A model generated the notes under the pieces. That model was given only the letters and a program-made list of their open reading frames with translations. It was not told the origin of the DNA and ran no database searches. Of a DNA stretch of 64,000 nt, positions 41,411-50,527 are shown one piece after another (the stretch's first letter is position 1; every line of letters starts with the position of its first letter). Position numbers and translations under genes: made by a program. The stretch covers positions 1-64,000 of the forward strand of contig NZ_BBJT01000017.1 in the NCBI RefSeq assembly GCF_000739915.1. The letters run 5' to 3'. This stretch comes from Paenibacillus chitinolyticus NBRC 15660. GTDB lineage: Bacteria; Bacillota; Bacilli; Paenibacillales; NBRC-103111.

Positions 41411-41878
41411 CTGTCGGCGGAGCCGTGCGAGGGGAAGGCAGGCGGGTTCGCGCCGCTTATGAGCAGAACGGAATGAGCGGCTCGACGGTGCATCTGCCAC
41501 GAGCAAGCACGGGGCGCCCTCTGTATGTGGCGCTTCGACTTGATGCACGGAGCTTCGGATAGCAGCGTCAAAAGATACGGCGCAGCAGGAAAAACAGCCC
41601 TTGTCCGGGAGAGGACAAGGGCTGTTTTTGTTTGGCCGCTGTTTTGGCCGGTACCGCGCAGCCGAAGCGGCTATGCGTAGCTGCGCTGGCGGAGTGGCTG
41701 CGCCAACGTCGTAGCAGCGCTGACGCCGTAGCCGCATCAGCGTCTCCGCTGCCGCATCTTGCCGCACGGCGCAAGGCTGGGCCCGCCAGCTTATGCGGCC
41801 CGATTTCGCCTGCGTGGCACAAAGCAGGCCCGCATCGCGCCTCCGCCGGGCCAAATCCCCGTGCGCTGCCGTCCCGCT
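41411..41878. other. Gene-free, GC-rich gap between the anchored protein and the AraC gene
   Basis: It contains the bidirectional terminator at 41589-41629. 41411-41588 has no recognised feature. 41630-41878 is GC-rich and full of short repeats of GCGG/CGCTGC type, with open frames on both strands but no ribosome binding site and no family-like translation. It may be decayed DNA next to the regulator gene. Confidence 0.4.
41589..41629. terminator. Bidirectional terminator
   Basis: 17-bp perfect stem AAAAACAGCCCTTGTCC / GGACAAGGGCTGTTTTT with a 6-base loop. It ends the anchored-protein transcript on the plus strand and can stop the AraC transcript on the minus strand. Confidence 0.93.
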
Positions 41879-42772
41879 TCAAGTCACGCCGTGTACTTGA
41901 GGCTCCTCCAGGCTGCCGAGCTTGCCGTCGCGGTACTCGCGGGGAGAGAGGCCCATCCGCGCCCGGAAGGTGCGGTGGAAATACGAATAGCTGTGGAAGC
42001 CGCAAGATTCCGCGGCCTGTTCCAGCGTCATCGCGCCGAAGCGGATGCGCTCGCACGCCATCGAGATCCGGACCTCGATGGCGTAATCCATGACGGACTG
42101 GCCGAACGTCTCACGGAACAGGTGACCCGCGCGTGAGGTGCTGAGTCCGACATGGTCGGCCAGATCCTGGAGCGTGAAGGCCTCCGAGGCATTCTGCTCG
42201 ATGTACGTTTTCATCCGCTGGACCATGTAAGAGAAGCGCGGTTTCTGGGGAAACGATCCCAGATCCGCGAGATCGCCGATGACGCGGTCCAGCGACAAGC
42301 AGAGCACGCGAACGAGATAATCGCCGATTTCCTGAAGGTTATCGTGCAGGCGGCGGCGTTCGCGGAAAATTTCCCGCCAGATATTCAGCCAGCTGTCGTC
42401 CAGGCCGACCCGGATAATGCCGGGCCTCTTGAAACGCTCCCACCAGGCGTCCATCCAGCTTCCGCTGCACATCAGGTAATAATCGCCGCTGTACACGGTA
42501 TCGGCGTCCGGCGGTAAAGTCTCGTGCTGGCTGCCGATGCGCAGCTCGTAGGCGTCTCCGGGACGGTACAGCAGCAGATCGCCCGGCTCTGCGGTCACGT
42601 AGCGGCCTTCCTGCCAAACCTGGCAGGTGCCTTCCGTTTGAAGACGCAGCAAATAGTATTGGATTCCGTCCCGCTGATTGGAGACGAAAGGCTTGCGGTG
42701 CACCGAATAACCGGCGGACAAAATATGGACCTCATCTTTAACGGCTGACGCCGGGTCCTGAATTCCTGTCAC
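41879..42772 (-). CDS. AraC-family transcriptional regulator
   Basis: A 297-residue regulator. The N-terminal half is a cupin-like ligand domain (PFVSNQRDGIQYYLLRLQTEGTCQVWQEGRYVTAEPGDLLLYRPGDAYEL) and the C-terminal 100 residues are a two-HTH AraC domain (FTLQDLADHVGLSTSRAGHLFRETFGQSVMDYAIEVRI, TLEQAAESCGFHSYSYFHRTFRARMGLSPREYR). It starts at a GTG (42772) with AAAAGGA about 10 bases upstream. It is divergent from the isomerase/epimerase-like gene at 42943, which is its most likely target; cupin-AraC proteins of this type usually respond to sugars. Confidence 0.92.
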   Translation of the reverse strand: MTGIQDPASAVKDEVHILSAGYSVHRKPFVSNQRDGIQYYLLRLQTEGTCQVWQEGRYVTAEPGDLLLYRPGDAYELRIGSQHETLPPDADTVYSGDYYLMCSGSWMDAWWERFKRPGIIRVGLDDSWLNIWREIFRERRRLHDNLQEIGDYLVRVLCLSLDRVIGDLADLGSFPQKPRFSYMVQRMKTYIEQNASEAFTLQDLADHVGLSTSRAGHLFRETFGQSVMDYAIEVRISMACERIRFGAMTLEQAAESCGFHSYSYFHRTFRARMGLSPREYRDGKLGSLEEPQVHGVT

Positions 42773-42882
42773 GAGGCATCGTTCCTTTTTGATAATTTAG
42801 CAAAATAGTTCATGTTCTGCGTGGATCATTCATTCTCATTATAAACGAGGTATGGTATCAATAGAAGGAGAGGTTTTTTGGC

Positions 42883-42902
42883 GAAGGGAAGCGTTTCCCT
42901 TC
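42883..42902. promoter_or_regulatory. Perfect inverted repeat with CG-centred spacer, upstream of the isomerase-like gene
   Basis: GAAGGGAA-GCGT-TTCCCTTC: 8-base exact arms around a 4-base spacer, 41 bases before the ATG of the TIM-barrel gene and inside the AraC/isomerase divergent region. It also fits part of the cre core (GGAAGCGTTTCC). Confidence 0.5.
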
Positions 42903-42942
42903 CGACATCCCACAACCCAGGACAGAGGAAAGGTGATCGTAG

Positions 42943-43701
42943 ATGACAAAGATCGGAATTGGCGTGCAGTTATACACCCTGCGTTCGGAAACGGAGAAGG
43001 ACTTCAGAGGCTCTTTGAAAAAAGTGGCGGAGCTTGGGTATGAAGGGGTAGAATTTGCCGGTTACGGAGGACTTTCTCCCCGTGAATTGAGTGAACTTCT
43101 GAAAGAACTGAACCTGACTTCCGTCGGCAGTCATGTAGGCATTCACCGTCTTCAGGAAAACCTGGACGAAGAAATCGAAATGAACGTGGCCATCGGCAGC
43201 AAGTATGTCGCCTGCCCGGGCTGGTTCCCGCCTGAACGTACGGAGGAAGGCTTCCGTGAAGTCGTGGAGATTCTCAAGGAGAGCAGCCGCCGTTTCGCGG
43301 AACACGGAATCGCTTTCGGGTATCACAACCATTCGTTCGAGTTTGAAGAGAAAATCGGCGATCAGACGATGTTTGACGCATTTTTCTCCGCGCTTCCCGA
43401 GAATGAGCTGTTTGTGGAATTGGATGTGTGCTGGGCTCATAACGCCGGCCTCGATCCGATCGGGGTTATGAAGCAGTATGCGGGCAGAACGCCGCTTCTT
43501 CACGTGAAAGACCTGCGCAGGGAAGAAGGCAAGCTGCTCACGGTTGAGCTGGGCACGGGCGAAGTCGACCTGAAGCCGGTACTGGAAGCCGCCGAAGAAA
43601 TCGGTACGAAGTGGTTCATCGTCGAGCAGGACGAGTGCCAGAATCCGCCGTTTGAAAGTATTGCCGCAAGCAGGGAATGGCTGCGCCAAAACTATCGGTA
43701 A
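42943..43701 (+). CDS. Sugar phosphate isomerase/epimerase-like TIM barrel protein
   Basis: A 252-residue protein of the xylose-isomerase-like AP endonuclease 2 superfamily, often annotated as sugar phosphate isomerase/epimerase. Typical pieces are GVQLYTLRSETEKDFRGSLKKVAELGYEGVEFAGYGGL, SVGSHVGIHRLQ, YHNHSFEFE, VELDVCWAHNAGLDP, LLHVKDL and FIVEQDECQNPPF, carrying the metal-binding Glu, Asp and His residues. The ATG follows GAGGAAAGGTGATCGTAG. It is divergent from the AraC regulator and ends at a double hairpin. Substrate is unknown; relatives process sugar acids and keto-sugars. Confidence 0.9.
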   Translation: MTKIGIGVQLYTLRSETEKDFRGSLKKVAELGYEGVEFAGYGGLSPRELSELLKELNLTSVGSHVGIHRLQENLDEEIEMNVAIGSKYVACPGWFPPERTEEGFREVVEILKESSRRFAEHGIAFGYHNHSFEFEEKIGDQTMFDAFFSALPENELFVELDVCWAHNAGLDPIGVMKQYAGRTPLLHVKDLRREEGKLLTVELGTGEVDLKPVLEAAEEIGTKWFIVEQDECQNPPFESIAASREWLRQNYR

Positions 43702-43733
43702 GCATTTAACCCGCCGGGGTTCCGGCGGTCAGG

Positions 43734-43769
43734 AAGAGCATTTCCCTTCGGGGAGATGCTCTTTTTTTT
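43734..43769 (+). terminator. Terminator of the isomerase-like gene
   Basis: AGAGCATTTCCC-TTCG-GGGAGATGCTCT with a run of T; another GC-rich hairpin (43711-43730) precedes it. Confidence 0.93.
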
Positions 43770-43857
43770 GTGAGCATTAAAGGGAAGGGGCTGCCTTTAC
43801 GAATACCCGCCCCGGAAATAACTTCCCGTGTGGGCGAAATCCTGTTACAATAAATTT

Positions 43858-43895
43858 AATTGTAAACCTTAAATTAATTTATATGGTTAACAATT
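43858..43895. promoter_or_regulatory. BirA (biotin repressor) operator
   Basis: AATTGTAAACC, a 16-base AT-rich spacer, GGTTAACAATT: two exact 11-base inverted arms, as in BirA operators. It overlaps the likely bioB promoter region, 77 bases before the chosen start, so bioB should be repressed when biotinyl-5'-AMP is abundant. Confidence 0.88.
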
Positions 43896-43971
43896 GATGA
43901 GCAAACGGAACTTACAAACCGAAAATCCGGATGATGGTTTACTTTTTTTGGCAAGAAAGGACGTGCTGAGC

Positions 43972-44991
43972 ATGCATACGGAACAACAAACGGATGGCCG
44001 GACAGAAACCCTGTCCAGATGGGATCATTACGCGGACAAGGCGCTTCGGGGTGACAAGCTTGAGATGGAAGAGGCGCTGACCGTACTCCGGGCCGACGAC
44101 GATGAGCTGCTGCCTCTTATGCAGGCGGCTTTCCGTGTACGTAAGCATTACTACGGACGCAAAGTTAAGCTCAATCTTATTATTAACGCGAAAAGCGGAC
44201 TGTGCCCTGAGGACTGCGGCTACTGCTCTCAATCCATCGTGTCCAAGGCTCCCATTACCAAGTACCCGCTTCTGGAGAAGGATGTTCTGATCGAGGGGGC
44301 GCGGAAAGCGCTGGAGATGAAAGTGGGCACCTACTGCATCGTGGCCAGCGGCAGAGGACCGACTAACCGTGAGCTGGATCAGGTGATTGAAGCCGTGCAG
44401 ACGATTAAAGGGGAAATGCCCCTGAAAATCTGCGCCTGTCTGGGCATCTTATCGGACGAGCAGGCTGTGCGCCTGAAAGAAGCCGGGGTGGACCGCTACA
44501 ACCACAATCTCAACACGAGCGCTTCCCATTTCGCCAAAATTACGTCCACGCACACATACGATGACCGGGTCCGGACGGTAGATCAGGCGAAGCGGGCGGG
44601 AATGTCGCCCTGTTCCGGAATTATTGCGGGAATGGGCGAGTCGGAAGAGGAACTGGCGGAGATGGCTTTCGCGCTGCGGGAGCTGGATGCCGATTCCATT
44701 CCCGTCAACTTCCTGAACCCGATTCCCGGCACGCCGCTGGCGGAACAGCGGAGCCTGAATCCGCGGCAGTGCCTCAAAATTCTCGCGCTCATGCGGCTGA
44801 TTTGCCCGTCCAAGGAAATCCGTATCGCCGGCGGCCGGGAAGTGAATCTGAAATCGCTGCAGCCGCTAGGCCTGTATGCGGCCAATTCCATTTTCCTGGG
44901 AGATTATCTGACTACGGAAGGCCAGGAAGCCGGCGATGACCACCGGATGCTGGAAGATCTCGGCTTCGAGATTGAACTGTGCGCCTTGTAG
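43972..44991 (+). CDS. bioB: Biotin synthase BioB
   Basis: Radical SAM enzyme that inserts sulfur into dethiobiotin to make biotin. The 339-residue protein has the radical SAM motif CPEDCGYC (Cys 78, 82, 85), the YNHNLNTS motif and the family end. Earlier in-frame starts (43894/43897) fall inside the BirA operator and would be upstream of the promoter; the ATG at 43972 is chosen because AAAGGA lies about 10 bases before it. No other biotin gene is within this window, so it is an isolated bioB under BirA control. A terminator follows. Confidence 0.96.
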   Translation: MHTEQQTDGRTETLSRWDHYADKALRGDKLEMEEALTVLRADDDELLPLMQAAFRVRKHYYGRKVKLNLIINAKSGLCPEDCGYCSQSIVSKAPITKYPLLEKDVLIEGARKALEMKVGTYCIVASGRGPTNRELDQVIEAVQTIKGEMPLKICACLGILSDEQAVRLKEAGVDRYNHNLNTSASHFAKITSTHTYDDRVRTVDQAKRAGMSPCSGIIAGMGESEEELAEMAFALRELDADSIPVNFLNPIPGTPLAEQRSLNPRQCLKILALMRLICPSKEIRIAGGREVNLKSLQPLGLYAANSIFLGDYLTTEGQEAGDDHRMLEDLGFEIELCAL

Positions 44992-45032
44992 GCGGCCTTT
45001 TAAGCGGACTGTCGCATCGAAAAAACAGAAGA

Positions 45033-45064
45033 AAAAGAGCAGAGGACCTTCTGCTCTTTTTTTG
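45033..45064 (+). terminator. Terminator of bioB
   Basis: AAAAGAGCAGA / TCTGCTCTTTT stem with a 6-base loop followed by further T residues. Confidence 0.92.
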
Positions 45065-45192
45065 CATTTTTATACGAACCAACGCGAATTGCATTGAAAA
45101 GTATTAATTTTCGTTGTTCCGTCAAATGGGCGGACAAAGCGAAAGCGGATACAATTAGTCTAACGGCTTAAGGCCGGAAAGGAGGGGAGACA

Positions 45193-46161
45193 ATGGCACA
45201 AGTTGCAGTAGAAACCAGCGTAAGTAAAGAGGCGAAAAGCCCGTCGATATGGAAGCGTTTTTTTAAACAGTGGGATATTCAGCTCATGGTAATTCCAGGG
45301 ATTGTTTTTCTTCTTATCTTCCATTACATTCCGATGTACGGAGTGTTGACCGCATTTAAGGATTATGATCTTTTCAACGGTTTTTTCGGAAGTCCTTGGG
45401 TAGGACTCAAGCACTTCAAAATGTTTTTCGAGTCTCCTGATTTCCCGAGGGTCATGAGGAACACGATCATGATCAGCTTGTTCAAGCTTCTGATCGCATT
45501 CCCGGCGCCTATTATACTGGCCCTCATGCTGAACGAGGTCCGGAACAAGCTTTTCAAAAACGTCGTACAAACGGTCACGTACCTGCCCCACTTCTTGTCC
45601 TGGGTTGTCGTGGCGGGATTCGTGACATCCTTCCTGTCTACGGACAACGGAAGTTTGAACATCGCTATGCAGAAGCTGAGCATGATCGACGAGCCGATCA
45701 ACTTCCTGGCGATTCCGGAATATTTCTGGACGATCCTGATCTCCACGGGGATATGGAAAGATATCGGGTTCGGTTCGATCGTATACCTCGCGGCTATCGC
45801 GGGAATCGATCCGGCTTTATACGAATCCGCCTCGATCGACGGAGCGTCGCGGTTTAAACAAATTTATCTGATCACATTGCCTTGCATTTTCCCGGTCATC
45901 ATCATTTTCCTCATTCTGCAGATCGGAAGTCTGATGAACGCGGGTGCCAACGGCGGCTACGAAGATATTCTCCTGCTCAGTGCGAATCCGGTTCTCAGGG
46001 AATACTCGGATGTCCTCGATACGTTCGTATATCGGACCGGTATTCAGAACCAGCTGTTCTCATACGCGACGGCAGTCGGATTGTTTAAAGCGGTCATGAG
46101 TATTGTTCTGCTGAGCGGCGCCAACCTCCTTGCCCGCAGAACGGGGCAAAGTCTATGGTAG
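45193..46161 (+). CDS. Oligosaccharide ABC transporter permease (LplB/YteP-like)
   Basis: Membrane subunit of a CUT1 importer in the LplABC group, 322 residues. Six membrane segments and the EAA loop (ESASIDGASRFKQIYLITLPCIFP, about residues 207-232). The N-terminus starts MAQVAVETSVSKEAKSP with GAAAGGAGGGGAGACA upstream. Relatives in Bacillus (YteP, YtcP, YtcQ) import pectin-derived oligosaccharides. No ATPase is encoded here, so a shared MsmX-like ATPase probably energises it. Substrate is unknown. First gene of the operon that ends with the YesN/YesM pair. Confidence 0.92.
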   Translation: MAQVAVETSVSKEAKSPSIWKRFFKQWDIQLMVIPGIVFLLIFHYIPMYGVLTAFKDYDLFNGFFGSPWVGLKHFKMFFESPDFPRVMRNTIMISLFKLLIAFPAPIILALMLNEVRNKLFKNVVQTVTYLPHFLSWVVVAGFVTSFLSTDNGSLNIAMQKLSMIDEPINFLAIPEYFWTILISTGIWKDIGFGSIVYLAAIAGIDPALYESASIDGASRFKQIYLITLPCIFPVIIIFLILQIGSLMNAGANGGYEDILLLSANPVLREYSDVLDTFVYRTGIQNQLFSYATAVGLFKAVMSIVLLSGANLLARRTGQSLW

Positions 46162-46186
46162 CTGGAGAAAGAAAGGCGGAAACAAC

Positions 46187-47083
46187 ATGTTGAGAGCAAA
46201 CTTCGGGGACCGGTTCATGACGGTCGTCATCTATACACTGCTGATATTTCTGGCCTTCATTACGCTGTATCCGTTCTGGAATTCGGTCGTCATTTCGTTC
46301 AACAGCGGCAAAGACACGATGCTGGGCGGAATCACCTTCTGGCCTCGTGAGTTTACACTGGAAAACTACAACGTCGTTTTCGAAGACAAGAGGATCATCC
46401 AAGGCTTTCTGATTACGGTCAGCCGTACCGTGATAGGAACCGTTGTAGGCATTCTGGCGACTTCTCTCTTTGCCTACGGGTTGTCCAGACGCGGGCTTAT
46501 CTTCCGCAAGTATTATATGGTGATGGCCGTGGTCACGATGTATTTCACCGGTGGCCTGATCCCGAACTTCCTGTTAATCCGCGGACTCGGCCTGATGGAT
46601 ACGTTCTGGGTCATGATCCTGCCGGTTATGATCAACGTTTGGAACATGATTATCTTCATGACGTTCTTCCGGAGTATTCCGGCAGGGCTTGAAGAAGCGG
46701 CTAAACTGGACGGTTGTGGAACCTGGTCGGTGTTTTTCCGGATCGTGCTTCCTTTGTCCGGGCCCGTTATCGCCACGCTGGGGCTGTTCACGGCGGTTCA
46801 GCACTGGAACGAGTGGTTCCTGCCCAGCATCTACCTGAACAACACCGATTTGTACCCGGTACAAACGCTGCTGAGACAGATTTTGAACTCGAATATTATG
46901 TCGGAGCAGCTTGCCAATCTGGACTCTGCGGCTTTGACCCAACTGTCCAAGATGCAGTCGATTACGACCAAATCGTTGTCGATGGCCACAATGGTCGTTT
47001 CCACTCTGCCAGTCATGCTCATCTATCCGTTTGTTCAGAAATATTTTTCGAAAGGCGTTATGATCGGCTCCCTCAAGGAGTAG
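46187..47083 (+). CDS. Oligosaccharide ABC transporter permease (LplC/YtcP-like)
   Basis: Second permease of the LplABC-type importer, 298 residues. Six membrane segments (VVIYTLLIFLAFITLYPFWNSVVISF at the start), an EAA loop (EEAAKLDGCGTWSVFFRIVLPLSGPVI, about residues 180-205) and the group-typical C-terminus KYFSKGVMIGSLKE. The ATG at 46187 follows AGAAAGGCGGAAACAAC; the frame is open from 46130 but there is no site there. The end SYATAVGLFKAV-type region of its partner lies 26 bases upstream. Confidence 0.93.
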   Translation: MLRANFGDRFMTVVIYTLLIFLAFITLYPFWNSVVISFNSGKDTMLGGITFWPREFTLENYNVVFEDKRIIQGFLITVSRTVIGTVVGILATSLFAYGLSRRGLIFRKYYMVMAVVTMYFTGGLIPNFLLIRGLGLMDTFWVMILPVMINVWNMIIFMTFFRSIPAGLEEAAKLDGCGTWSVFFRIVLPLSGPVIATLGLFTAVQHWNEWFLPSIYLNNTDLYPVQTLLRQILNSNIMSEQLANLDSAALTQLSKMQSITTKSLSMATMVVSTLPVMLIYPFVQKYFSKGVMIGSLKE

Positions 47084-47173
47084 ATCTTCGCTTTTCAAAC
47101 GGAATGTAAGCGCAACCACATGCAACACGATTGACCACATAGATTATAATATCGATTAAGGGGAGTGTCACAA

Positions 47174-48814
47174 ATGGCAAAATGGAAAAAAGGGGTCTCG
47201 CTCACGCTTATTACCGTGCTGTCTTCCATCGCGGTACTCAGCGGCTGCAGCAGTGACAGCAAGCCGAACGCTACGGATACCGGCAAACAAGGAACCGCTC
47301 AAACGACCGGGGTCAAGTTCGGCGAGCAGCAGCTGGATATCAGCTTCTACGGCAACTACGACTGGTTCACTATGCCGGTGTGGGGCCAGGATCTCGCTAC
47401 AAAATGGGTAAAAGAAAACAAGAAAGTCAACGTAACGGGCGTACCTAACGGCGGGAACTCCGAGCAGAAGTTCAATACGCTGATGGCTTCTAAAGAGCTG
47501 CCGGATGTCATCTGGCTGGAGCGTGGAGCCCAGGTAGAGAAACTGCGTGCGGCAGGCATGCTGGTGTCTTTCGACGAATACCTCGACAAATATCCTAACC
47601 TCAAGAAGTGGGCGGGAGAAGCGACCCTCAACATGCTGCGCTCCAGCGACGGCAAGCTCTATCAGTTCCCGAACTGGTATACGCAGCGTCCTGCAGGCAA
47701 CGCGGGTTATATGATCAACCTGAAAATTTACAAAGAGCTGGGCGAACCGAAGCTCGAAACCTACGATGATCTGTATGCTTATCTGAAACAAGTAAAAGCC
47801 AAGTACCCGGAAGTGACTCCGTTTGATTCCGGCGTGCAGGCTCAAAACGTTGAAATCATGTACCCGGGCTTCGCCAACGATCACCCGGTCACGAACATCA
47901 ACATGCGTGCCGTTCCGGAAGGCAACGAACTGAAATCGATCTTCGCGGATCCCGTTTACCGGGAGTCTCTGACTTACTCAAGCAAGCTTTTCCGCGAGAA
48001 ATTGATTACTCAAGACGTATTGACTCAAACGAAAGACCAGATCGACGAGAAAGTAAACAACGGCAAAGTTGCGGTTATGGCGGCTTCCAGCGTGACGGAA
48101 TTCGGTTCGAAAGGCACGACAGCTCTTCAATCGAAAGATCCGAGCCACCCGGGCTACCAAATGATCTGGCCGATTCATAAAGAAGGCGTGGACAAAACCA
48201 AAGTATTCCCTGGCCACTACGCAACACTTGGCTGGAACGTAAACGTTATTACGAAGAGCGCCAAAAATCCGGAAGCGATCTTCGCTTTCCTTGACTGGAT
48301 GACCGGAGAAGAAGGACAGCGCGTTATGTTCTGGGGGCCTGAAGGCGAGTACTGGCAGGGCACCGACGACAAAGGCACACCTAAATTTACAGATAAATAC
48401 TACAGCGACGCAACTGGACGCGCGAAGCTGATGGATTCCCTCGTCAACCTGCAATGGGTGGGCAATACGACGTACATCGATACGGCGAAAACGGACATCG
48501 AGCTTAAGCTTCCTGCTGAAAAACAAAGCTGGGAAACGCGCAACCAGACGCAAGTGGCATGGAAAACCGTATTTAACCGTACGGAGTTCGTAAACCTCGA
48601 CCCGCCTTCCAACACGGAAGAAGGTATGGTGCAGCAGCGCATTAAGGATATCTTCACTGAATCCCGCGCCAAAGCTCTCTTCGCGAAAAGCGACGCGGAA
48701 GTGACATCCATCCTGGACAAAGCGGAAAAAGATGCTCAGGCTGCCGGATACGCCAAGCTGCTGAAATACCAAACGGACCGCTGGCAGGAAAACAAGAAGA
48801 AAATCGGCAAATAA
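47174..48814 (+). CDS. Oligosaccharide-binding lipoprotein (LplA/YtcQ-like)
   Basis: Extracellular binding protein of 546 residues, larger than most sugar-binding lipoproteins, as in the LplA group. A signal peptide ends in a lipobox (VLSGCSS, about residue 22). The mature part has QLDISFYGNYDWFTMPVWGQDLATKWVKENKKVNV and a long C-terminal half with PGHYATLGWNVNVITKSAKNPEAIFAFLDWMTGEEG. The ATG at 47174 has GGGGAG 8 bases upstream, preferred to a GTG at 47165. It ends before a terminator-like hairpin that separates it from the regulator genes. Confidence 0.92.
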   Translation: MAKWKKGVSLTLITVLSSIAVLSGCSSDSKPNATDTGKQGTAQTTGVKFGEQQLDISFYGNYDWFTMPVWGQDLATKWVKENKKVNVTGVPNGGNSEQKFNTLMASKELPDVIWLERGAQVEKLRAAGMLVSFDEYLDKYPNLKKWAGEATLNMLRSSDGKLYQFPNWYTQRPAGNAGYMINLKIYKELGEPKLETYDDLYAYLKQVKAKYPEVTPFDSGVQAQNVEIMYPGFANDHPVTNINMRAVPEGNELKSIFADPVYRESLTYSSKLFREKLITQDVLTQTKDQIDEKVNNGKVAVMAASSVTEFGSKGTTALQSKDPSHPGYQMIWPIHKEGVDKTKVFPGHYATLGWNVNVITKSAKNPEAIFAFLDWMTGEEGQRVMFWGPEGEYWQGTDDKGTPKFTDKYYSDATGRAKLMDSLVNLQWVGNTTYIDTAKTDIELKLPAEKQSWETRNQTQVAWKTVFNRTEFVNLDPPSNTEEGMVQQRIKDIFTESRAKALFAKSDAEVTSILDKAEKDAQAAGYAKLLKYQTDRWQENKKKIGK

Positions 48815-48852
48815 GAAGTTGATTGGAAATTTAATGCCGCCTAGGCGGGCAG

Positions 48853-48881
48853 AAGAGGTATACTTGGGGTATACCTCTTTT
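48853..48881 (+). terminator. Intra-operon terminator or attenuator
   Basis: AAGAGGTATAC-TTGGG-GTATACCTCTT with TT after it, between the binding protein and the response regulator. A 4-T run only, so read-through to the regulator genes is expected. Confidence 0.75.
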
Positions 48882-48907
48882 GCTATTCGCCGGGAAAGGA
48901 GAACAAC

Positions 48908-50479
48908 ATGTATAACGTGCTGCTGGCAGATGATGAAATATTGGACCTGGAGGGCATGCAGACTTTTATCCCCTGGGAGCGTCTCGGCCTTCATGTGGTC
49001 GGGGCTGTCAATAACGGTTTCGACGCCGTAAGGGTTATGGAACAGGAGAAGGTCGATATCCTCGTGACGGACGTACGGATGCCGAGCATGACCGGTCTGG
49101 AGCTGGCCCGTAAGTCGCTGGAGAGGCATACGGGACTGCGGGTTATTTTCTTGAGCGGGCACCAGGATTTCGGCTATGTTAAGGAAGCGCTTTCCCTGAA
49201 AGCGTGCAGCTATGTGCTAAAGCCCATGGATGATAACGAACTGATCCAATCGCTGGAAACGATTATAGGCGATCTTAACCGGGAGCAGAAGCGCCGCAAA
49301 ACGGAACGGGCCTTCGAGCAGATGAGACCGATTGTGCACAATGAATATGTGTTTCGTTTGCTGGAAGGTACGGCAGGCCGGCAGGAACTCGATGACCTGT
49401 TGACCGAGGAAGGCTTGGAACCGATCCGGTATCCCATCCGGGCCGCGGTTTTGGAAACCGACGATCTGTCGTGGAAGCTGAATCCTTATACGGCGAAGGA
49501 ACGCCAGGATATGCTCAACGATTTCGGCGGACAAATTATGGATTTGTGCCGGCCGCGCGGAATCACGCATATGTGCCGGATCACGAAGCAGCGCCTGGGC
49601 CTGCTGGTTACGGCCGATGAGAAAGGGATCAAAGAGCTTCAGGAAGTGATCGCTTACGTGAAGGAGCATTTTCCTTTTACAATCACAATCGGGCTCGGCA
49701 ACCCGGCTGAAGATCCGTCGGCTCTGCAGGAGTCTTACCGCGAAGCGCTTGCGGCGCTTGATGCCAAGATGTTCTACGGCAAAGCGAAAATCATCGAGAC
49801 CCGCGAAATTCCGCAGGAAGAAATCGCCGATGCCAAGCAGCTGGAGTTCCGGCTTGACGCCTTGTTCAACGCGATGGTCCAGTATGACCTGGTCGGTATC
49901 CATGATGAAATCGACCGGCTGTTTAACGTGGCGGTTTGTCTGCGATCGCGTTTTACGATCCATAACTTCGCCACGTACCTGATCGTCAAGCTGGACGGCT
50001 ATCTCCAGACGAGAAACGAGCAGTTGTTCACGCTGCTGGGGATGGAGCTGCAAAACCTCGATATTTTGCTGCAATTCGAAACCATCGAGGATATCAGAAG
50101 CTGGATGCGGCGCATGCTGTTCGAAATTTCCGAGAAGCTGAACATGGGGAATCAAAGCAAAAACCGCAAGCTGATCCGCGATATGATGGAGTACATCAAG
50201 GAACGGCTTCACGAGAACGTGACGCTGCGCGATGTGGCGGACCGCTTTTCTTTCTCCCCAAATTACCTCGGCCATGTGTTCAAAGAAGAAACCGGCCAAA
50301 ATTTCAGCGATTACGTGATTGCTCTGCGTATGGAGAAAGCCAAGGAGCTTCTGGGAGATCCCACGCTTAAAATTTATGAAGTGGCGGACCGGATCGGTTA
50401 CCGGTATCTTCCCTATTTTAGCCGGCAGTTTAAGGAAACGTTCGGTATGACCCCCATGCAGTTCAGAAGAAACCATTAA
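48908..50479 (+). CDS. Response regulator with AraC-type DNA-binding domain (YesN-like)
   Basis: A 523-residue cytoplasmic regulator. The N-terminal receiver domain has the phosphoacceptor Asp55 in DILVTDVRMP and the conserved KPMDD lysine region; a long helical middle (about 130-420) follows; the last 100 residues are a two-HTH AraC domain (VTLRDVADRFSFSPNYLGHVFKEETGQNFSDYVIALRM, YEVADRIGYRYLPYFSRQFKETFGMTPMQFRR). ATG follows GGGAAAGGAGAACAAC. With the histidine kinase immediately downstream it forms a YesN/YesM pair. Such pairs usually activate the neighbouring sugar importer. Confidence 0.95.
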   Translation: MYNVLLADDEILDLEGMQTFIPWERLGLHVVGAVNNGFDAVRVMEQEKVDILVTDVRMPSMTGLELARKSLERHTGLRVIFLSGHQDFGYVKEALSLKACSYVLKPMDDNELIQSLETIIGDLNREQKRRKTERAFEQMRPIVHNEYVFRLLEGTAGRQELDDLLTEEGLEPIRYPIRAAVLETDDLSWKLNPYTAKERQDMLNDFGGQIMDLCRPRGITHMCRITKQRLGLLVTADEKGIKELQEVIAYVKEHFPFTITIGLGNPAEDPSALQESYREALAALDAKMFYGKAKIIETREIPQEEIADAKQLEFRLDALFNAMVQYDLVGIHDEIDRLFNVAVCLRSRFTIHNFATYLIVKLDGYLQTRNEQLFTLLGMELQNLDILLQFETIEDIRSWMRRMLFEISEKLNMGNQSKNRKLIRDMMEYIKERLHENVTLRDVADRFSFSPNYLGHVFKEETGQNFSDYVIALRMEKAKELLGDPTLKIYEVADRIGYRYLPYFSRQFKETFGMTPMQFRRNH

Positions 50480-50527
50480 GCCCGCGTTGGGGACGAATCC
50501 CCGGATGCAGGAAAGGAGCCGGAACGA

